47,166 nt of DNA from Emcibacteraceae bacterium (GTDB lineage Bacteria > Pseudomonadota > Alphaproteobacteria > Sphingomonadales > Emcibacteraceae): the NCBI GenBank assembly GCA_028281625.1, contig JANQJN010000003.1, positions 1-47,166 of the forward strand. The letters are read 5' to 3'. The notes below the pieces were generated by a model, which was not told the origin of the DNA, did not search any database, and saw only the letters and a list, made by a program, of their open reading frames with translations. The position numbers and the translations under genes are program-made. Below, piece after piece: positions 1 to 9,100 of the stretch; position 1 is the first letter of the stretch, and each line of letters begins with the position of its first letter.

Positions 1-2731
1 TGTTATCACGGTGGTTGGTTCACGTGTGAAGGGTCGTACGGCTCTTGACTCAAACGTGCCAGTTGACGTGATCCAGGTAGGCGAGCTTGCTCAAACACCA
101 ACCCTAAACGTCAAAGATGCATTGCAAGCGGTCTCACCTTCTTACGCGGTGGAACGTGACGCTATCTCCGATGGTAACTCATTCGTTCGTAGTTCTTCAC
201 TACGCGGCTTGAATCAGGGTGAAGTGCTAACACTTCTAAACGGTAAGCGTATGCATCGTTCAGCGATTATCCATACAGCTGGTTGGCAGGCCGCTGACGT
301 AGGCACAATCGCCATGGGTTCGATTAAAAGCATCTCCGTCCTACGCGATGGCGCATCTGCGCAATATGGTGCTGACGCCGTGGCTGGTGTTGTTGATATT
401 CAACTTGACGATTCAGAGGGTATCAGCGGTGAAGCACGCTTCAGCCAATACTATGAAGGTGACGGCTTTGCTTACCAACTGGCTTCTAAAGCTGGTATTT
501 CACTCGCTGATCGTGGTTTCCTCACAGTTGTAGCGTCCTACGGTAAACAAGACCCGACAGACCGTGCAACATTCCACAGATTTGCTGCTGACCATATTGA
601 AAAATATAACGCTCAAGAAGCTTATGTTTCAAACTGGTTATCAAACAACAGTGGTTCACGTGACGATGCACTTCTATCATGGGGTACAGAAGGTCCATAT
701 GCTTCTCAGTTCGTAGACAACGGTCAAACACAGTTCGACGGTACTCAAGGTTCTCACTATGAGTTTTCCGATCCAGGTGACCTTGATCCTGAAACGGCCG
801 CTCCATACGGTGTTAACGAAGAAACACGCTTCAATGTGAGCTGGAACTCTGCGATGGAAATCGGTGAGAATTCTGAAATCTACACTTTCGGTACATTCAT
901 GCGCCTTAATCAACGTCAGCCGTTTAACTATCGTCCAGGCTTCCCGGCCCGCTACCGTACAGGTGCATCAGGTGCTGGTGCAACATTCGATGGTTCAACA
1001 CGTGACAACTTTGGCGTGTTTAACACAACAAGCTTCACATATGATTCATATGAAGCTTCTTATGGTACAGCGGCTGCTGACCAATATTCGTACCTGCTTC
1101 TTACTGATTCAGAAGGTAACCCAAATCCAAATGGTGGCTTCTTTGCACAGAACATCCATCCAAATGGCTTTACACCTTACTTCATTGAAGACGGTCAGGA
1201 CTTAGGGGCCTACGCCGGTCTTCGTGGCACATTCGACAATGGCCTTGAGTATGATCTTTGGGGTTCCGTAGGTCGAAGTCGTATCGATAACTACATCACA
1301 GATACTGCAAACCCATCACTGGGTGCACCGATGAATGCCGATGGTACGATTGCTTACAACCTAGCGCCGACGTCATTCTACATTGGTTCGCAAGTAAATA
1401 TCGAACGTCAGGTTGGTCTTGATCTTGTTTACAATGTTGACACAGACGCTGTTGATAACCTCAACATCGCCTTTGGTGGTACCTATAGAACAGATCAGTT
1501 CTACCGTATCACAGGTGCCGGTAATGTTGAAAAAGGCGGTGTTACATACCTCGGTTGGGAATCTTGGCGTCCAGGCCCACTTGCGGGTGATCTGAACGTT
1601 GGTTCCGACGGTTTTGGTGGTTATGCACCAGGAACGGTATTTGATGGACGTCGGTCTAACTACGCTGTTTATCTGGATATCGAAGCTGACATAACAGAAG
1701 ACTTCAACGTCGCAATTGCTGGTCGTTACGAAGACTTCACCGACTTTGGTGATAACTTCTCCTGGAAAATCGCTTCACGTTACCAAATTATTCCTGACTT
1801 GCTAGCTATCCGTGGTGCGGCGTCTACAGGTTTCCACGCTCCAACAGTGGCTCAAATCCAGAACTCACAGGTGCGTACAGGTTTCCGTGCTGACGGTACA
1901 CAAACACAGTCTGGTACATTCCCGGCTGACAGTGTTGTTGGTCAGATCTTTGGTCGTGAAGTTGCTGGACCAGAGCTGGCACGGAACCTCTCAGCAGGTA
2001 TCGTGCTGACTCCCGGAGATAACACCAATATTACAATCGATGTGTTCCAGATCAAGCTGGAAGGCCTAATCACGGACTCTCCAAACTTCGATCGCGATGA
2101 CCCAGCATACACTGCTTTGTTTGATCAAATCGAAGCAGCTGGTGTACCAGGTGCGAATACACTTAACCGTGTTGAATTCCTGGAGAACGGTGGTTCACGT
2201 CGATCACGTGGTATCGAAGTTGTGGCAACACACAATGTTGATCTAGAAAACAGTACACTACGTCTGAGTGCTGCTTATGCTCATATCAAGTTCGAAGCGA
2301 CAGAGCATAACCTAAGTCCTTTCAACTTGTTCAACGAAGAAAACTCAAACAACTTCCCACATCGTGGTAACATCACTGCTACCTGGAATATGGATGAGTG
2401 GACAGTTGTTGGTCGTGCACGTTACTGGTCAACAATGAAACGTCTTGCCGGATTTGACAATGATGGCAACTACATCGGTACTGGTGAAGAACTAAGCGCT
2501 TATCGTATTGACGATAATCCGGCTCGTGTATTCTTCGATCTGTCTGTTACATATAACGTGAACGAGCAGTTTGAAGTTACAGTTGGTGCGGATAACATCC
2601 TCAACACATTCCCGGCACGTCGTCCTGAGATTGTTGAGCGTTCCGGCCTACGTGGTCGCCAGTATTTGGACTTTGGTGGTCTAGACTGGCAGGGTGGTCA
2701 GTACTACGCTCGTGTGAAAGCGAACTTCTAA
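1..2731 (+). CDS. TonB-dependent outer-membrane receptor, 5' end cut by window edge
   Basis: Outer-membrane beta-barrel receptor that would import a large or scarce ligand using TonB energy. The reading frame is open to the left edge and begins inside the plug domain (VITVVGSRV..., then the LRGLNQGEVLTLLNGKR and VLRDGASAQYGADAVAGVVDI plug motifs), so signal peptide and TonB box lie outside the window; the GTG at 11 is not a real start. About 910 residues are visible. The protein ends in YYARVKANF, with the terminal aromatic residue needed for barrel insertion. Codon choice is strongly biased to GGT, CGT, AAC, TTC and ACA compared with later genes, suggesting high expression. A hairpin terminator follows. 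The ligand cannot be told from sequence; the large extracellular loops resemble the carbohydrate/oligomer type rather than a recognised siderophore receptor. Confidence 0.93.
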   Translation, partial: VITVVGSRVKGRTALDSNVPVDVIQVGELAQTPTLNVKDALQAVSPSYAVERDAISDGNSFVRSSSLRGLNQGEVLTLLNGKRMHRSAIIHTAGWQAADVGTIAMGSIKSISVLRDGASAQYGADAVAGVVDIQLDDSEGISGEARFSQYYEGDGFAYQLASKAGISLADRGFLTVVASYGKQDPTDRATFHRFAADHIEKYNAQEAYVSNWLSNNSGSRDDALLSWGTEGPYASQFVDNGQTQFDGTQGSHYEFSDPGDLDPETAAPYGVNEETRFNVSWNSAMEIGENSEIYTFGTFMRLNQRQPFNYRPGFPARYRTGASGAGATFDGSTRDNFGVFNTTSFTYDSYEASYGTAAADQYSYLLLTDSEGNPNPNGGFFAQNIHPNGFTPYFIEDGQDLGAYAGLRGTFDNGLEYDLWGSVGRSRIDNYITDTANPSLGAPMNADGTIAYNLAPTSFYIGSQVNIERQVGLDLVYNVDTDAVDNLNIAFGGTYRTDQFYRITGAGNVEKGGVTYLGWESWRPGPLAGDLNVGSDGFGGYAPGTVFDGRRSNYAVYLDIEADITEDFNVAIAGRYEDFTDFGDNFSWKIASRYQIIPDLLAIRGAASTGFHAPTVAQIQNSQVRTGFRADGTQTQSGTFPADSVVGQIFGREVAGPELARNLSAGIVLTPGDNTNITIDVFQIKLEGLITDSPNFDRDDPAYTALFDQIEAAGVPGANTLNRVEFLENGGSRRSRGIEVVATHNVDLENSTLRLSAAYAHIKFEATEHNLSPFNLFNEENSNNFPHRGNITATWNMDEWTVVGRARYWSTMKRLAGFDNDGNYIGTGEELSAYRIDDNPARVFFDLSVTYNVNEQFEVTVGADNILNTFPARRPEIVERSGLRGRQYLDFGGLDWQGGQYYARVKANF

Positions 2732-2758
2732 GCATAACCAATATAATCGTAAGAAGGA

Positions 2759-2787
2759 CCCTCCATCAGATTGATGGAGGGTTTTTT
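2759..2787 (+). terminator. Rho-independent terminator after the TonB receptor
   Basis: A perfect 10-bp stem (CCCTCCATCA paired with TGATGGAGGG, 3-nt loop) is followed by six T residues. It lies 28 nt past the receptor stop codon and separates it from the next gene. Confidence 0.9.
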
Positions 2788-2877
2788 ATTTGCAATTGAG
2801 TAGCTGGCTGGCGCATGCTTTGTTTGGTGCTACACTGACGGTATTAAAAAAGCCAAATCTAGATAAAGGGAACTAAG

Positions 2878-3564
2878 ATGTGTTTTTCAGCGACAGCAAG
2901 TTTCACTGCTTGTGCGGTACTGACAGCAACCGGGTCATTCAGCGTACGTAGGGCCAGGGAGCTAAACGCAGGTCCAGGACTGATGGCCTTATCAACATTT
3001 CCGCTTTTTTTTGGCATACAGCAAGGATTTGAAGGATTGGTCTGGCTTGGTATAAATGAAGTCATTTCACCATTTTGGCGTGATTTGGCAGGAGTAGGGT
3101 TTGTGCTGTTTGCGTTTTTGTTCTGGCCCATTGCGGGGCCAGTTACCGGATATTTAATTGAACAAAACAGCATTCGTAAAAAAATATTCCTGAGCCTTAT
3201 CCCCTGCGGAGTAGGTGTGGGTCTATATCTGGCGTATTTTATACTCACAGTTTTTGCACCGCCCATCGCACCAGATCATTGGGATGGCCATGTGGCATAT
3301 CTCTATGAAGCGGAACTTATCAACAATATTGAATATATCTACTTTATAACGGCGTGTGCGGCGTTAATCCTATCATCGCACCGCGTGGCCTTTATGATGG
3401 GGGCGGCACTCACTGGTTCATTTGCTTTTACCATGTATGGTTACCAGCTTGTTTCACTACCGTCTGTATGGTGTTTCTTTGCAGCGATCTGCAGCATAAT
3501 TATTGTGATAGAACTTTATCGCCTTAGGCCGGGTGGCCCTGGAACAATCATAGAGACTGTATAA
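2878..3564 (+). CDS. Integral membrane protein, DUF6629-like
   Basis: Protein of 228 residues with about seven hydrophobic segments. The opening MCFSATASF is, as I recall it, the hallmark of the DUF6629 family of uncharacterised membrane proteins. A purine-rich AAAGGGA element sits about 8 nt before the ATG. It stands alone between the receptor terminator and the promoter of the next operon, so its neighbours say little about its role. No catalytic motif is visible; a conserved Cys at position 2 and a run of small residues at the N-terminus are typical of the family. Function unknown. Confidence 0.8.
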   Translation: MCFSATASFTACAVLTATGSFSVRRARELNAGPGLMALSTFPLFFGIQQGFEGLVWLGINEVISPFWRDLAGVGFVLFAFLFWPIAGPVTGYLIEQNSIRKKIFLSLIPCGVGVGLYLAYFILTVFAPPIAPDHWDGHVAYLYEAELINNIEYIYFITACAALILSSHRVAFMMGAALTGSFAFTMYGYQLVSLPSVWCFFAAICSIIIVIELYRLRPGGPGTIIETV

Positions 3565-3576
3565 AATAGGTTTTTT

Positions 3577-3606
3577 TAATCCGATTGCCTTGTGGGGCCG
3601 TAATAA
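3577..3606 (+). promoter_or_regulatory. Putative RpoE (singlet-oxygen sigma) promoter
   Basis: TAATCC, an 18-nt spacer starting GATTG, then TAATAA. The same layout (TGATCC-N18-TATAGA and TGATCC-N18-TATAAA) occurs before rpoE and before the DUF6134/SDR pair, and it resembles the known R. sphaeroides RpoE consensus with TGATCC at -35. The ATG of the downstream operon follows 29 nt later. Confidence 0.62.
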
Positions 3607-3634
3607 TTTTATATTACAAATAACAAGGTAAAAC

Positions 3635-4996
3635 ATGCAAATAGCAGATCAAAGTTATAAAATCGCCATTGTCGGATCAGGAATTTCCGGTTTAGGGGCC
3701 GCCTGGCTGCTTTCTAAGCAACATGATGTCACCGTTTTTGAGGCGGACCATCATTTCGGAGGTCATGCGAATACTGTGACCGCGGTAACAGGAGACGGCC
3801 CGATCGCCGTGGATACTGGCTTTATTGTTTGCAATGATCGCAATTATCCGAATTTTTTGGCACTAATGGATGAAATTGGGATTACACCGCACCCGACTGA
3901 AATGTCCTTTGGTGTAAGCCTTGATCAGAAATCATTTGAATATGCAGGTAGCCAAAACTTAATGAGCCTGATCGCGCAACCCATCAATTTGGTTCGTCCG
4001 CGGTTTTGGAAAATGATCCGCTCGCTTCTTCGGTTTTATGAAGAAACTTCAAACTTAAGTCCCGAAAAGGCTGAAAGAATAACTCTTGGCGGTTTTCTTG
4101 CTCAACAAAAATATGACCCCTCCTTCATGCGTGATCATATTTTGCCAATGGCCGCTGCGGTTTGGTCCACACCGTCCAGCAAAGTTGCTGATTTTCCCTT
4201 GGTCAGTTTTTTAAGATTTTGCCAAAATCATGGACTGCTTCAAATCAAGGATCGGCCGCAGTGGTTAACCATTCCCGGTGGTAGCATGGAATATGTTAAA
4301 GCGCTTATGGACAGGACTAATGCGACGTTTGTAAAAAACACACCGGTTAGAAAAATTGTGAGAGAGGGTGGCAAAACAACAATTGTCACGGATCAATTTG
4401 GGGAACAGCAGTTTGATAGAACGCTCATTGCAACCCATGCCAATACAGCGCTTAAATTGCTTTCAGACGCAGATCCGCTCGAGCGGGAAATTTTAAGTGT
4501 TTTCAAATATGCGAGTAACCGAATGGTGCTACATAGTGACGAACGCTTTATGCCAAGAAGAAAAGGCGCCTGGTCAAGCTGGAATTATATGCAACTCGAC
4601 AGCCGTGATGACGAAAGACTTTCTGTAACCTACTGGATGAACAGACTTCAACCGTTAAGGACGGAAACACCGCTTCTTGTCACTTTAAACCCGCAGTTTG
4701 AGCCTAAAAGGGATCTTGTACATTATGCGCGCGATTATGAGCACCCCATTTTTGATCTTGCCACATTGAAAGTACAAGAAAGGCTTCTTGAAATCATGGG
4801 ACATCGGGGCATCTGGTACGCTGGAGCGCATTTTGGTTATGGTTTTCATGAAGATGGTCTTCAAAGCGGTCTCTATGCGGCCGAGCAGATGGGTGATATG
4901 AACCGCCCTTGGTACGTGCCGGAGATGAATGGCAGGATTATTGCGCTGCAAAATGGCCAGTTTGAGCGACTGAGTTTCAGCAGGAAGGTTGCGTAA
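3635..4996 (+). CDS. FAD/NAD-dependent oxidoreductase of the COG2907 amine-oxidase-like family
   Basis: Protein of 453 residues with an N-terminal dinucleotide-binding motif (GSGISGLGAAWLL, about residues 14-26) and the acidic strand end VFEADHHFGGHANT. In R. sphaeroides, members of this family belong to the RpoE/ChrR regulon and have been tied to modification of membrane fatty acids, including furan fatty acid formation after singlet oxygen. The genetic context is the same here: stop and start overlap as TAATG with a DUF1365 gene, followed by a CFA-type methyltransferase. I infer a role as a lipid-acyl desaturase or oxidase acting at the membrane. A putative RpoE promoter lies upstream. It is distinct from the PYROXD2-like enzymes further along the window. 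The exact reaction is uncertain. Confidence 0.88.
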   Translation: MQIADQSYKIAIVGSGISGLGAAWLLSKQHDVTVFEADHHFGGHANTVTAVTGDGPIAVDTGFIVCNDRNYPNFLALMDEIGITPHPTEMSFGVSLDQKSFEYAGSQNLMSLIAQPINLVRPRFWKMIRSLLRFYEETSNLSPEKAERITLGGFLAQQKYDPSFMRDHILPMAAAVWSTPSSKVADFPLVSFLRFCQNHGLLQIKDRPQWLTIPGGSMEYVKALMDRTNATFVKNTPVRKIVREGGKTTIVTDQFGEQQFDRTLIATHANTALKLLSDADPLEREILSVFKYASNRMVLHSDERFMPRRKGAWSSWNYMQLDSRDDERLSVTYWMNRLQPLRTETPLLVTLNPQFEPKRDLVHYARDYEHPIFDLATLKVQERLLEIMGHRGIWYAGAHFGYGFHEDGLQSGLYAAEQMGDMNRPWYVPEMNGRIIALQNGQFERLSFSRKVA

Positions 4997-5814
4997 TGAG
5001 CAATGCATGTATTTATACCGGCGCTGTTTTTCATAAGCGCTTTTCACCAAAACCCCATGAGCTAACTTATAAAGTTTTCTCAATGTTAGCGGATTTGGAT
5101 GAGCTTGAAGCGCTTTCAAAAAGCCGAAAATATTTTTCCCTAAACAGGTTTAATTTAGTCAGTTTCCATGAAACAGATTATGGAAATCCTGACAGAGATC
5201 CAAATGTAAGCTTAAAAAATCACCTACTTGGACTGCTTGGCGAGAACGGGATCAATGCCAATCTTGTGGAGCGTATCCAAGTTCTGGCTTATCCCAGGTT
5301 GTTCGGTTTCGCGTTTAATCCGCTTACGGTGTATTTCTGTTATGGTGTGGATGAAGAGCACATTGCTATCATTTACGAAGTCCGCAACACTTTTTCTGAA
5401 CGTCATAACTATATTTTTAAGGTGCCAGCCGGTAGCAGATTTTCTGCGCCACATAACGCGGATAAATGCTTCCACGTAAGTCCGTTCTTTGACCGGCAGG
5501 GGACATATCATTTTACGCTTACGGAACCAGTTGAGGATATTTCGATCTCCATCAACTACAAGAAGGCTGACGAACCAAGACTTAAAGCTTGCTTTAAAGG
5601 TGAACGCCAGGACTTCAGCGACAGAATATTGCTAGCTTCTTCATTAAAGACGCCTTTTATGACGCTTAAAGTTATTGGTGGGATTCTTTTTGAAGCGCTA
5701 CGGCTGAAATTAAAGGGGCTCCAAGTTTTCAGACATCCGGAAAAACATGACTATCAGTCCAGTCCAGCACACCTAAGTATCAATCAACAAGAAGTTCATA
5801 AGGACCCATCATGA
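4996..5814 (+). CDS. DUF1365 family protein
   Basis: Protein of 272 residues with the DUF1365 core, visible as YPRLFGFAFNPLTVYFCY (about residues 96-113) and YEVRNTFSERHNY. DUF1365 proteins almost always sit between COG2907 oxidoreductases and CFA-like methyltransferases, as here. In R. sphaeroides, neighbours of this kind are needed for full release of RpoE from ChrR under singlet oxygen (established for that organism, transferred here by homology). The start overlaps the preceding stop (TAATG) and its stop overlaps the next start (ATGA), indicating tight translational coupling. Biochemical activity is unknown; the family is predicted to act on lipids. Confidence 0.88.
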   Translation: MSNACIYTGAVFHKRFSPKPHELTYKVFSMLADLDELEALSKSRKYFSLNRFNLVSFHETDYGNPDRDPNVSLKNHLLGLLGENGINANLVERIQVLAYPRLFGFAFNPLTVYFCYGVDEEHIAIIYEVRNTFSERHNYIFKVPAGSRFSAPHNADKCFHVSPFFDRQGTYHFTLTEPVEDISISINYKKADEPRLKACFKGERQDFSDRILLASSLKTPFMTLKVIGGILFEALRLKLKGLQVFRHPEKHDYQSSPAHLSINQQEVHKDPS

Positions 5815-7070
5815 AAAATATGGAAGTATTAAATACGCCAACAGGGGAAAGCTGTGTGGTGAACGAGTATGTGATAGCCCCAGAAGCAAACACAAATACA
5901 AATCGTGGTTTTCTAGGAAAACGTATCTTAAAGCGTATTGGCGCGGCAAGAATAGGCTCGATCGAGGTGACGTTACCAAATGGTCAAACCGTAAAGCATG
6001 TTGGATCAAAGTCAGGTCACAGCGCAGCCGTAGTCTTCAAAACATGGAAAAGCCTGTTTCAATATGTAACACAAGGCCAACTGGCATTTGTTGAAGGGTT
6101 CATGCGAGGTGATGTTAATGTCCCACATTTACCGTCACTGATGTATTGGTTTTTGGACAATGAACCATATTTTCCCAAAAAAATTAACAGCCGCTTTCGC
6201 GATTTCGCCAATCGTTTTTCACATTTGATACTGAACGACAACAACCGTAGCGGATCACGCAAAAATATTTCATTTCATTATGACCTTGGTAATGAATTTT
6301 ATGAAAAATGGCTTGATAAAACAATGACTTACTCGGCGGGACTGTTTAAAGATACCAATGATCTTGAAACATCTCAAAAGATAAAATATCAGCGCATTAT
6401 TGATCAGCTTGACTTGCGTGACGGTGAAAGTCTTCTTGAAATTGGTTGTGGTTGGGGCGGCTTTGCCGAGCAGGCTTTGAGCCAAAAAAATATTGATTAT
6501 CGCGGCGTTACGATATCCAGGGAACAATTGGACTATGCCAACCTTCGCTTGGAAAAGTTTGACAAAAAAAATAAGCCTGCGGTGTTTGAGGATTACCGTG
6601 ATACTGAGGGTACATTCGATAAAGTTGTTTCTATCGAAATGTTTGAGGCCGTTGGTGAAAAACACTGGGACACCTATTTTGAGACGCTGAAGAAAAGGCT
6701 CAAGCCCGGCGGTAAGGCCGTCATACAGGTGATAACCATTGATCATGACCGGTTCCTCACCTACCGCAATCGCGTGGACTTTATCCAGAAATATATTTTC
6801 CCAGGCGGTATGCTACCAAGTAAGCAAGAATTTTCAAGGCACGCAAAAAGTGCGGGCTTTAAAATCGACAATGAGTTTGCGTTCGGCGAGGGCTACGCCA
6901 AAACCCTGCAAATTTGGAAAAAGAACTTCCTCGCCAGCTGGCCCGAAATATGGGAGCACGGGTTTGATAAGCGCTTTTACCGCATGTGGCTTTATTATCT
7001 GGATTATTGTGCCATTGCATTTGAGCGCGGTACCATTGATGTCATGCACTATACGCTCAGCCATGATTAG
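5811..7070 (+). CDS. Cyclopropane-fatty-acyl-phospholipid synthase-like SAM methyltransferase
   Basis: Protein of 419 residues. The SAM-binding motif LLEIGCGWGGFAEQAL lies near residues 205-220, preceded by the CFA-family stretch FHYDLGNEFYEKWLD with TMTYSAG. CFA synthases methylate the double bond of phospholipid acyl chains at the inner membrane. In this operon context the R. sphaeroides counterpart (CfaA) takes part in the singlet-oxygen response and methylated or furan fatty acid chemistry, so the product may not be a cyclopropane. ATGA overlap with the DUF1365 gene upstream, and an 8-nt overlap with the lipoprotein gene downstream, place it in the middle of a four-gene operon. Confidence 0.92.
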   Translation: MKNMEVLNTPTGESCVVNEYVIAPEANTNTNRGFLGKRILKRIGAARIGSIEVTLPNGQTVKHVGSKSGHSAAVVFKTWKSLFQYVTQGQLAFVEGFMRGDVNVPHLPSLMYWFLDNEPYFPKKINSRFRDFANRFSHLILNDNNRSGSRKNISFHYDLGNEFYEKWLDKTMTYSAGLFKDTNDLETSQKIKYQRIIDQLDLRDGESLLEIGCGWGGFAEQALSQKNIDYRGVTISREQLDYANLRLEKFDKKNKPAVFEDYRDTEGTFDKVVSIEMFEAVGEKHWDTYFETLKKRLKPGGKAVIQVITIDHDRFLTYRNRVDFIQKYIFPGGMLPSKQEFSRHAKSAGFKIDNEFAFGEGYAKTLQIWKKNFLASWPEIWEHGFDKRFYRMWLYYLDYCAIAFERGTIDVMHYTLSHD

Positions 7071-7608
7071 AATTTTTGAATTTATAAAGCTGATCCTTTT
7101 GTCAGCTATTGTAATTAACTTAGCAGGATGCAGTACAATGAATGTAACTGACTATAGCAACAACACACCGGAATTTGTCCTTGAAGACTATTTCAATGGC
7201 AAAACAGTCGCCTACGGCGTTTTTGAAAATAGATCGGGTGACGTCATCAACCAGTTCAAAGTGGACATTACAGGGTCTGTGGAAGGCGATGTGCTAACGC
7301 TAGACGAAGATTTCGTCTACATGGATGGCAAGGTTGATAAAAGGCTTTGGAAAATAAACATTCTCCCCGACGGCCATTATGAAGGAACCACTAATGGCGT
7401 AATCGGTATTGCAAAAGGCAGACGTGCAGGGAACGCCTTTAACTGGACATATGTGTTTGATCTTCCGGTGGGTGATACCAGCTATAAACTGAAATTCGAT
7501 GACTGGATGTTTCTGCAGGAAGATGGTGTGATGATCAATCGTGCCTATGTCACCAAATGGGGCTTTCATGTAGGCAGTGTAACGCTTTCATTTTACAAAC
7601 AGAATTAA
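7063..7608 (+). CDS. DUF3833 family lipoprotein
   Basis: The start chosen is the ATG at 7063, which overlaps the methyltransferase stop by 8 nt and gives a signal peptide ending in the lipobox NLAGC (Cys about residue 21). Longer in-frame extensions upstream only read through the methyltransferase gene. The 181-residue product shows the DUF3833 pattern: DYFNGKTVAYGVFENRSG, LTLDEDFVYMDGK and FDDWMFLQ. DUF3833 lipoproteins are often encoded with COG2907, DUF1365 and CFA genes; function unknown but presumably in the envelope. A terminator follows 29 nt past the stop. Confidence 0.9.
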   Translation: MIRIFEFIKLILLSAIVINLAGCSTMNVTDYSNNTPEFVLEDYFNGKTVAYGVFENRSGDVINQFKVDITGSVEGDVLTLDEDFVYMDGKVDKRLWKINILPDGHYEGTTNGVIGIAKGRRAGNAFNWTYVFDLPVGDTSYKLKFDDWMFLQEDGVMINRAYVTKWGFHVGSVTLSFYKQN

Positions 7609-7637
7609 AATAACTCGTTCTTCCCCTCCCAAACTTA

Positions 7638-7666
7638 GGGACCCCTCACGGGGTCTCATTTTTTTT
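7638..7666 (+). terminator. Terminator of the lipid-modification operon
   Basis: GGGACCCC and GGGGTCTC form a stem around a TCAC loop, followed by an A and a run of eight T. It serves the + strand operon and overlaps the last codons of the converging SDR gene. Confidence 0.8.
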
Positions 7667-8416
7667 GACCAGTTTACGTGCGATCCAAAAATACATCCTA
7701 TAAGGTAAATGTCTTAGTAGTTTGAGGTAGAATATAAACGGATTTGGGAAGGACGTATCGAATTTACCACTGGCAAGTCCTTTTAAAGCCTTTTTAGCCG
7801 CATATTCCGGTTCCATAAGCTGCGGCATTTTAAAGTCATTTTTGTCGGTCAGCCTGGTTTTAATGAAACCGGGATTGACAAGTCTAAGATCAAGTCCCTG
7901 CTTCTCCACTTCGGTCTTAAGGCTTTCCACCAGATTGATCACGGCCGCTTTGGTGGGACCGTATCCCGCACCACCAGGAAGTCCGCGCCAGCCACTGGGC
8001 GATGTAACTGTAGCGACTGTAACTTCCTTGTCATCCGATTTATGGCTCAAGAGCGCACTGAGCATATTCACAACACCCTGATAATTGACGTCCATCATGC
8101 GTGCGCACTCAGCAGGATCAAGAGAGCGCGCATTCATTGGGGTATAAATCGCAGCATTTAATATGATGAGATCGGGCAGTGCTTCATTTTTAGCAAGTAG
8201 CATTGAAACAGCCTGATTGCATTCATCCTGATCAGTGATGTCCAGCGATAAGGCGGAAGCATTTACAAAATGATTGCAAAAATTTGTAAGCCGTTCCGAG
8301 TTCCGCGCAGAAACAACCACTTCAGTGCCAGCGTGCGCAAGTTCCTGCACCATAGCAGCACCAAGGCCGGTGCTGCCACCGATGATCCATGCTTGTTTCC
8401 AAATGCGTTTGTTCAT
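7646..8416 (-). CDS. Short-chain dehydrogenase/reductase (SDR)
   Basis: NAD(P)-dependent oxidoreductase of the classical SDR fold. Visible are the cofactor motif GGSTGLGAAMV, the NAA motif (LILNAAIY), and the catalytic YGPTK with an upstream Ser in TSPSGWRG. I chose the ATG at 8416 because it overlaps the preceding stop as ATGA; a longer in-frame start at 8434 is possible and gives 262 rather than 256 residues. The C-terminus carries a basic, aromatic stretch (FYLKLLRHLPYRMYFWIARKLVKK), possibly a membrane anchor. SDRs in RpoE regulons are thought to work on lipid or carbonyl products; the substrate is unknown. Confidence 0.85.
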   Translation of the reverse strand: MNKRIWKQAWIIGGSTGLGAAMVQELAHAGTEVVVSARNSERLTNFCNHFVNASALSLDITDQDECNQAVSMLLAKNEALPDLIILNAAIYTPMNARSLDPAECARMMDVNYQGVVNMLSALLSHKSDDKEVTVATVTSPSGWRGLPGGAGYGPTKAAVINLVESLKTEVEKQGLDLRLVNPGFIKTRLTDKNDFKMPQLMEPEYAAKKALKGLASGKFDTSFPNPFIFYLKLLRHLPYRMYFWIARKLVKKNETP

Positions 8417-9045
8417 GTGCCGCAACGCCGGCATTCATAGGAAATGATGGATCCGTCCCGAGCTATGAATCGCAGCGCAACCCAACGACCTTGCTCGTCA
8501 TACCAAGAGGAAACGTCACGCAGATCGCCAGTATAATCATGACGGAGCGCTTTACGCTGTCCCGTACCTGTTGGTACCATTTCCCAGTCACCGATGAGGA
8601 TTTCGATGTTGTTGGTTTTGCCGGTTATGGTGTTATATACGCGGTTTTGATTAAGAACATCTGGATTCCAATGATTGGTGGAATAAAGCTTTTCGGTTTC
8701 GCCGAATTCTTTGCTTAAGGATGATTTTTTGCCGCCGTCTTTGGTTGTAGATTCAACGCTTAACAAGTTTGAATGCGCCCACTCTTCCCGAGACAAATAC
8801 TCAAAACGGTAGGCGGTAAAAAACAGGAACTTAACGCGAAGATCAGTTGATGATTCAACAGAAGTCACACTTTCTTGCTCCTCGAAGGTGACAATATGCT
8901 CGCCTACTTTTTTGCCATTACGGCGGATATCAAATTCGATTTGATCGCCGTATGTGCTTTGGGCCCAGTCTGTAGGACTAAGTTCCTCCAAATGCAATGT
9001 ATTTGGGAGACTAAGCATTGATAAAGTGAGAAATTTTAGAAACAT
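8413..9045 (-). CDS. DUF6134-like exported protein
   Basis: Protein of 210 residues with a hydrophobic N-terminus (MFLKFLTLSMLSLPNTLHL) that may be a signal peptide. The body reads as a beta-rich fold: FDIRRNGKKVGEHIVTFEE, then FLFFTAYRFEYLSREEW. It matches what I recall of DUF6134, a family often found next to RpoE/ChrR loci. The C-terminus has a CRRCG pair of cysteines. It is coupled to the SDR gene by an ATGA overlap, and a RpoE-type promoter (9071-9100) lies directly upstream, so the two are probably induced with the lipid operon. Function unknown. Confidence 0.72.
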   Translation of the reverse strand: MFLKFLTLSMLSLPNTLHLEELSPTDWAQSTYGDQIEFDIRRNGKKVGEHIVTFEEQESVTSVESSTDLRVKFLFFTAYRFEYLSREEWAHSNLLSVESTTKDGGKKSSLSKEFGETEKLYSTNHWNPDVLNQNRVYNTITGKTNNIEILIGDWEMVPTGTGQRKALRHDYTGDLRDVSSWYDEQGRWVALRFIARDGSIISYECRRCGT

Positions 9046-9052
9046 AACTGGT

Positions 9053-9087
9053 CCTCGCTCTTAGATAAATTTTATACGAGAGCGAGG
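9053..9087 (-). repeat. Inverted repeat in the leader of the DUF6134/SDR operon
   Basis: Nine-base arms CCTCGCTCT and AGAGCGAGG are separated by a 17-nt AT-rich loop. The element covers the -10 region and the leader just before the DUF6134 start codon (9045). It lacks a T-run, so it is not an obvious terminator; it might be an mRNA 5' hairpin. Confidence 0.5.
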
Positions 9088-9100
9088 ATCAATCGGATCA
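9071..9100 (-). promoter_or_regulatory. Putative RpoE promoter for DUF6134/SDR
   Basis: Read on the minus strand: TGATCC (9100-9095), 18-nt spacer beginning GATTG, TATAAA (9076-9071). This is the same plan as the rpoE promoter. The -35 box overlaps the chrR stop codon region, and the start codon lies 26 nt downstream of the -10 box. A second TGATCC (9091-9086) sits inside the spacer. Confidence 0.62.
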
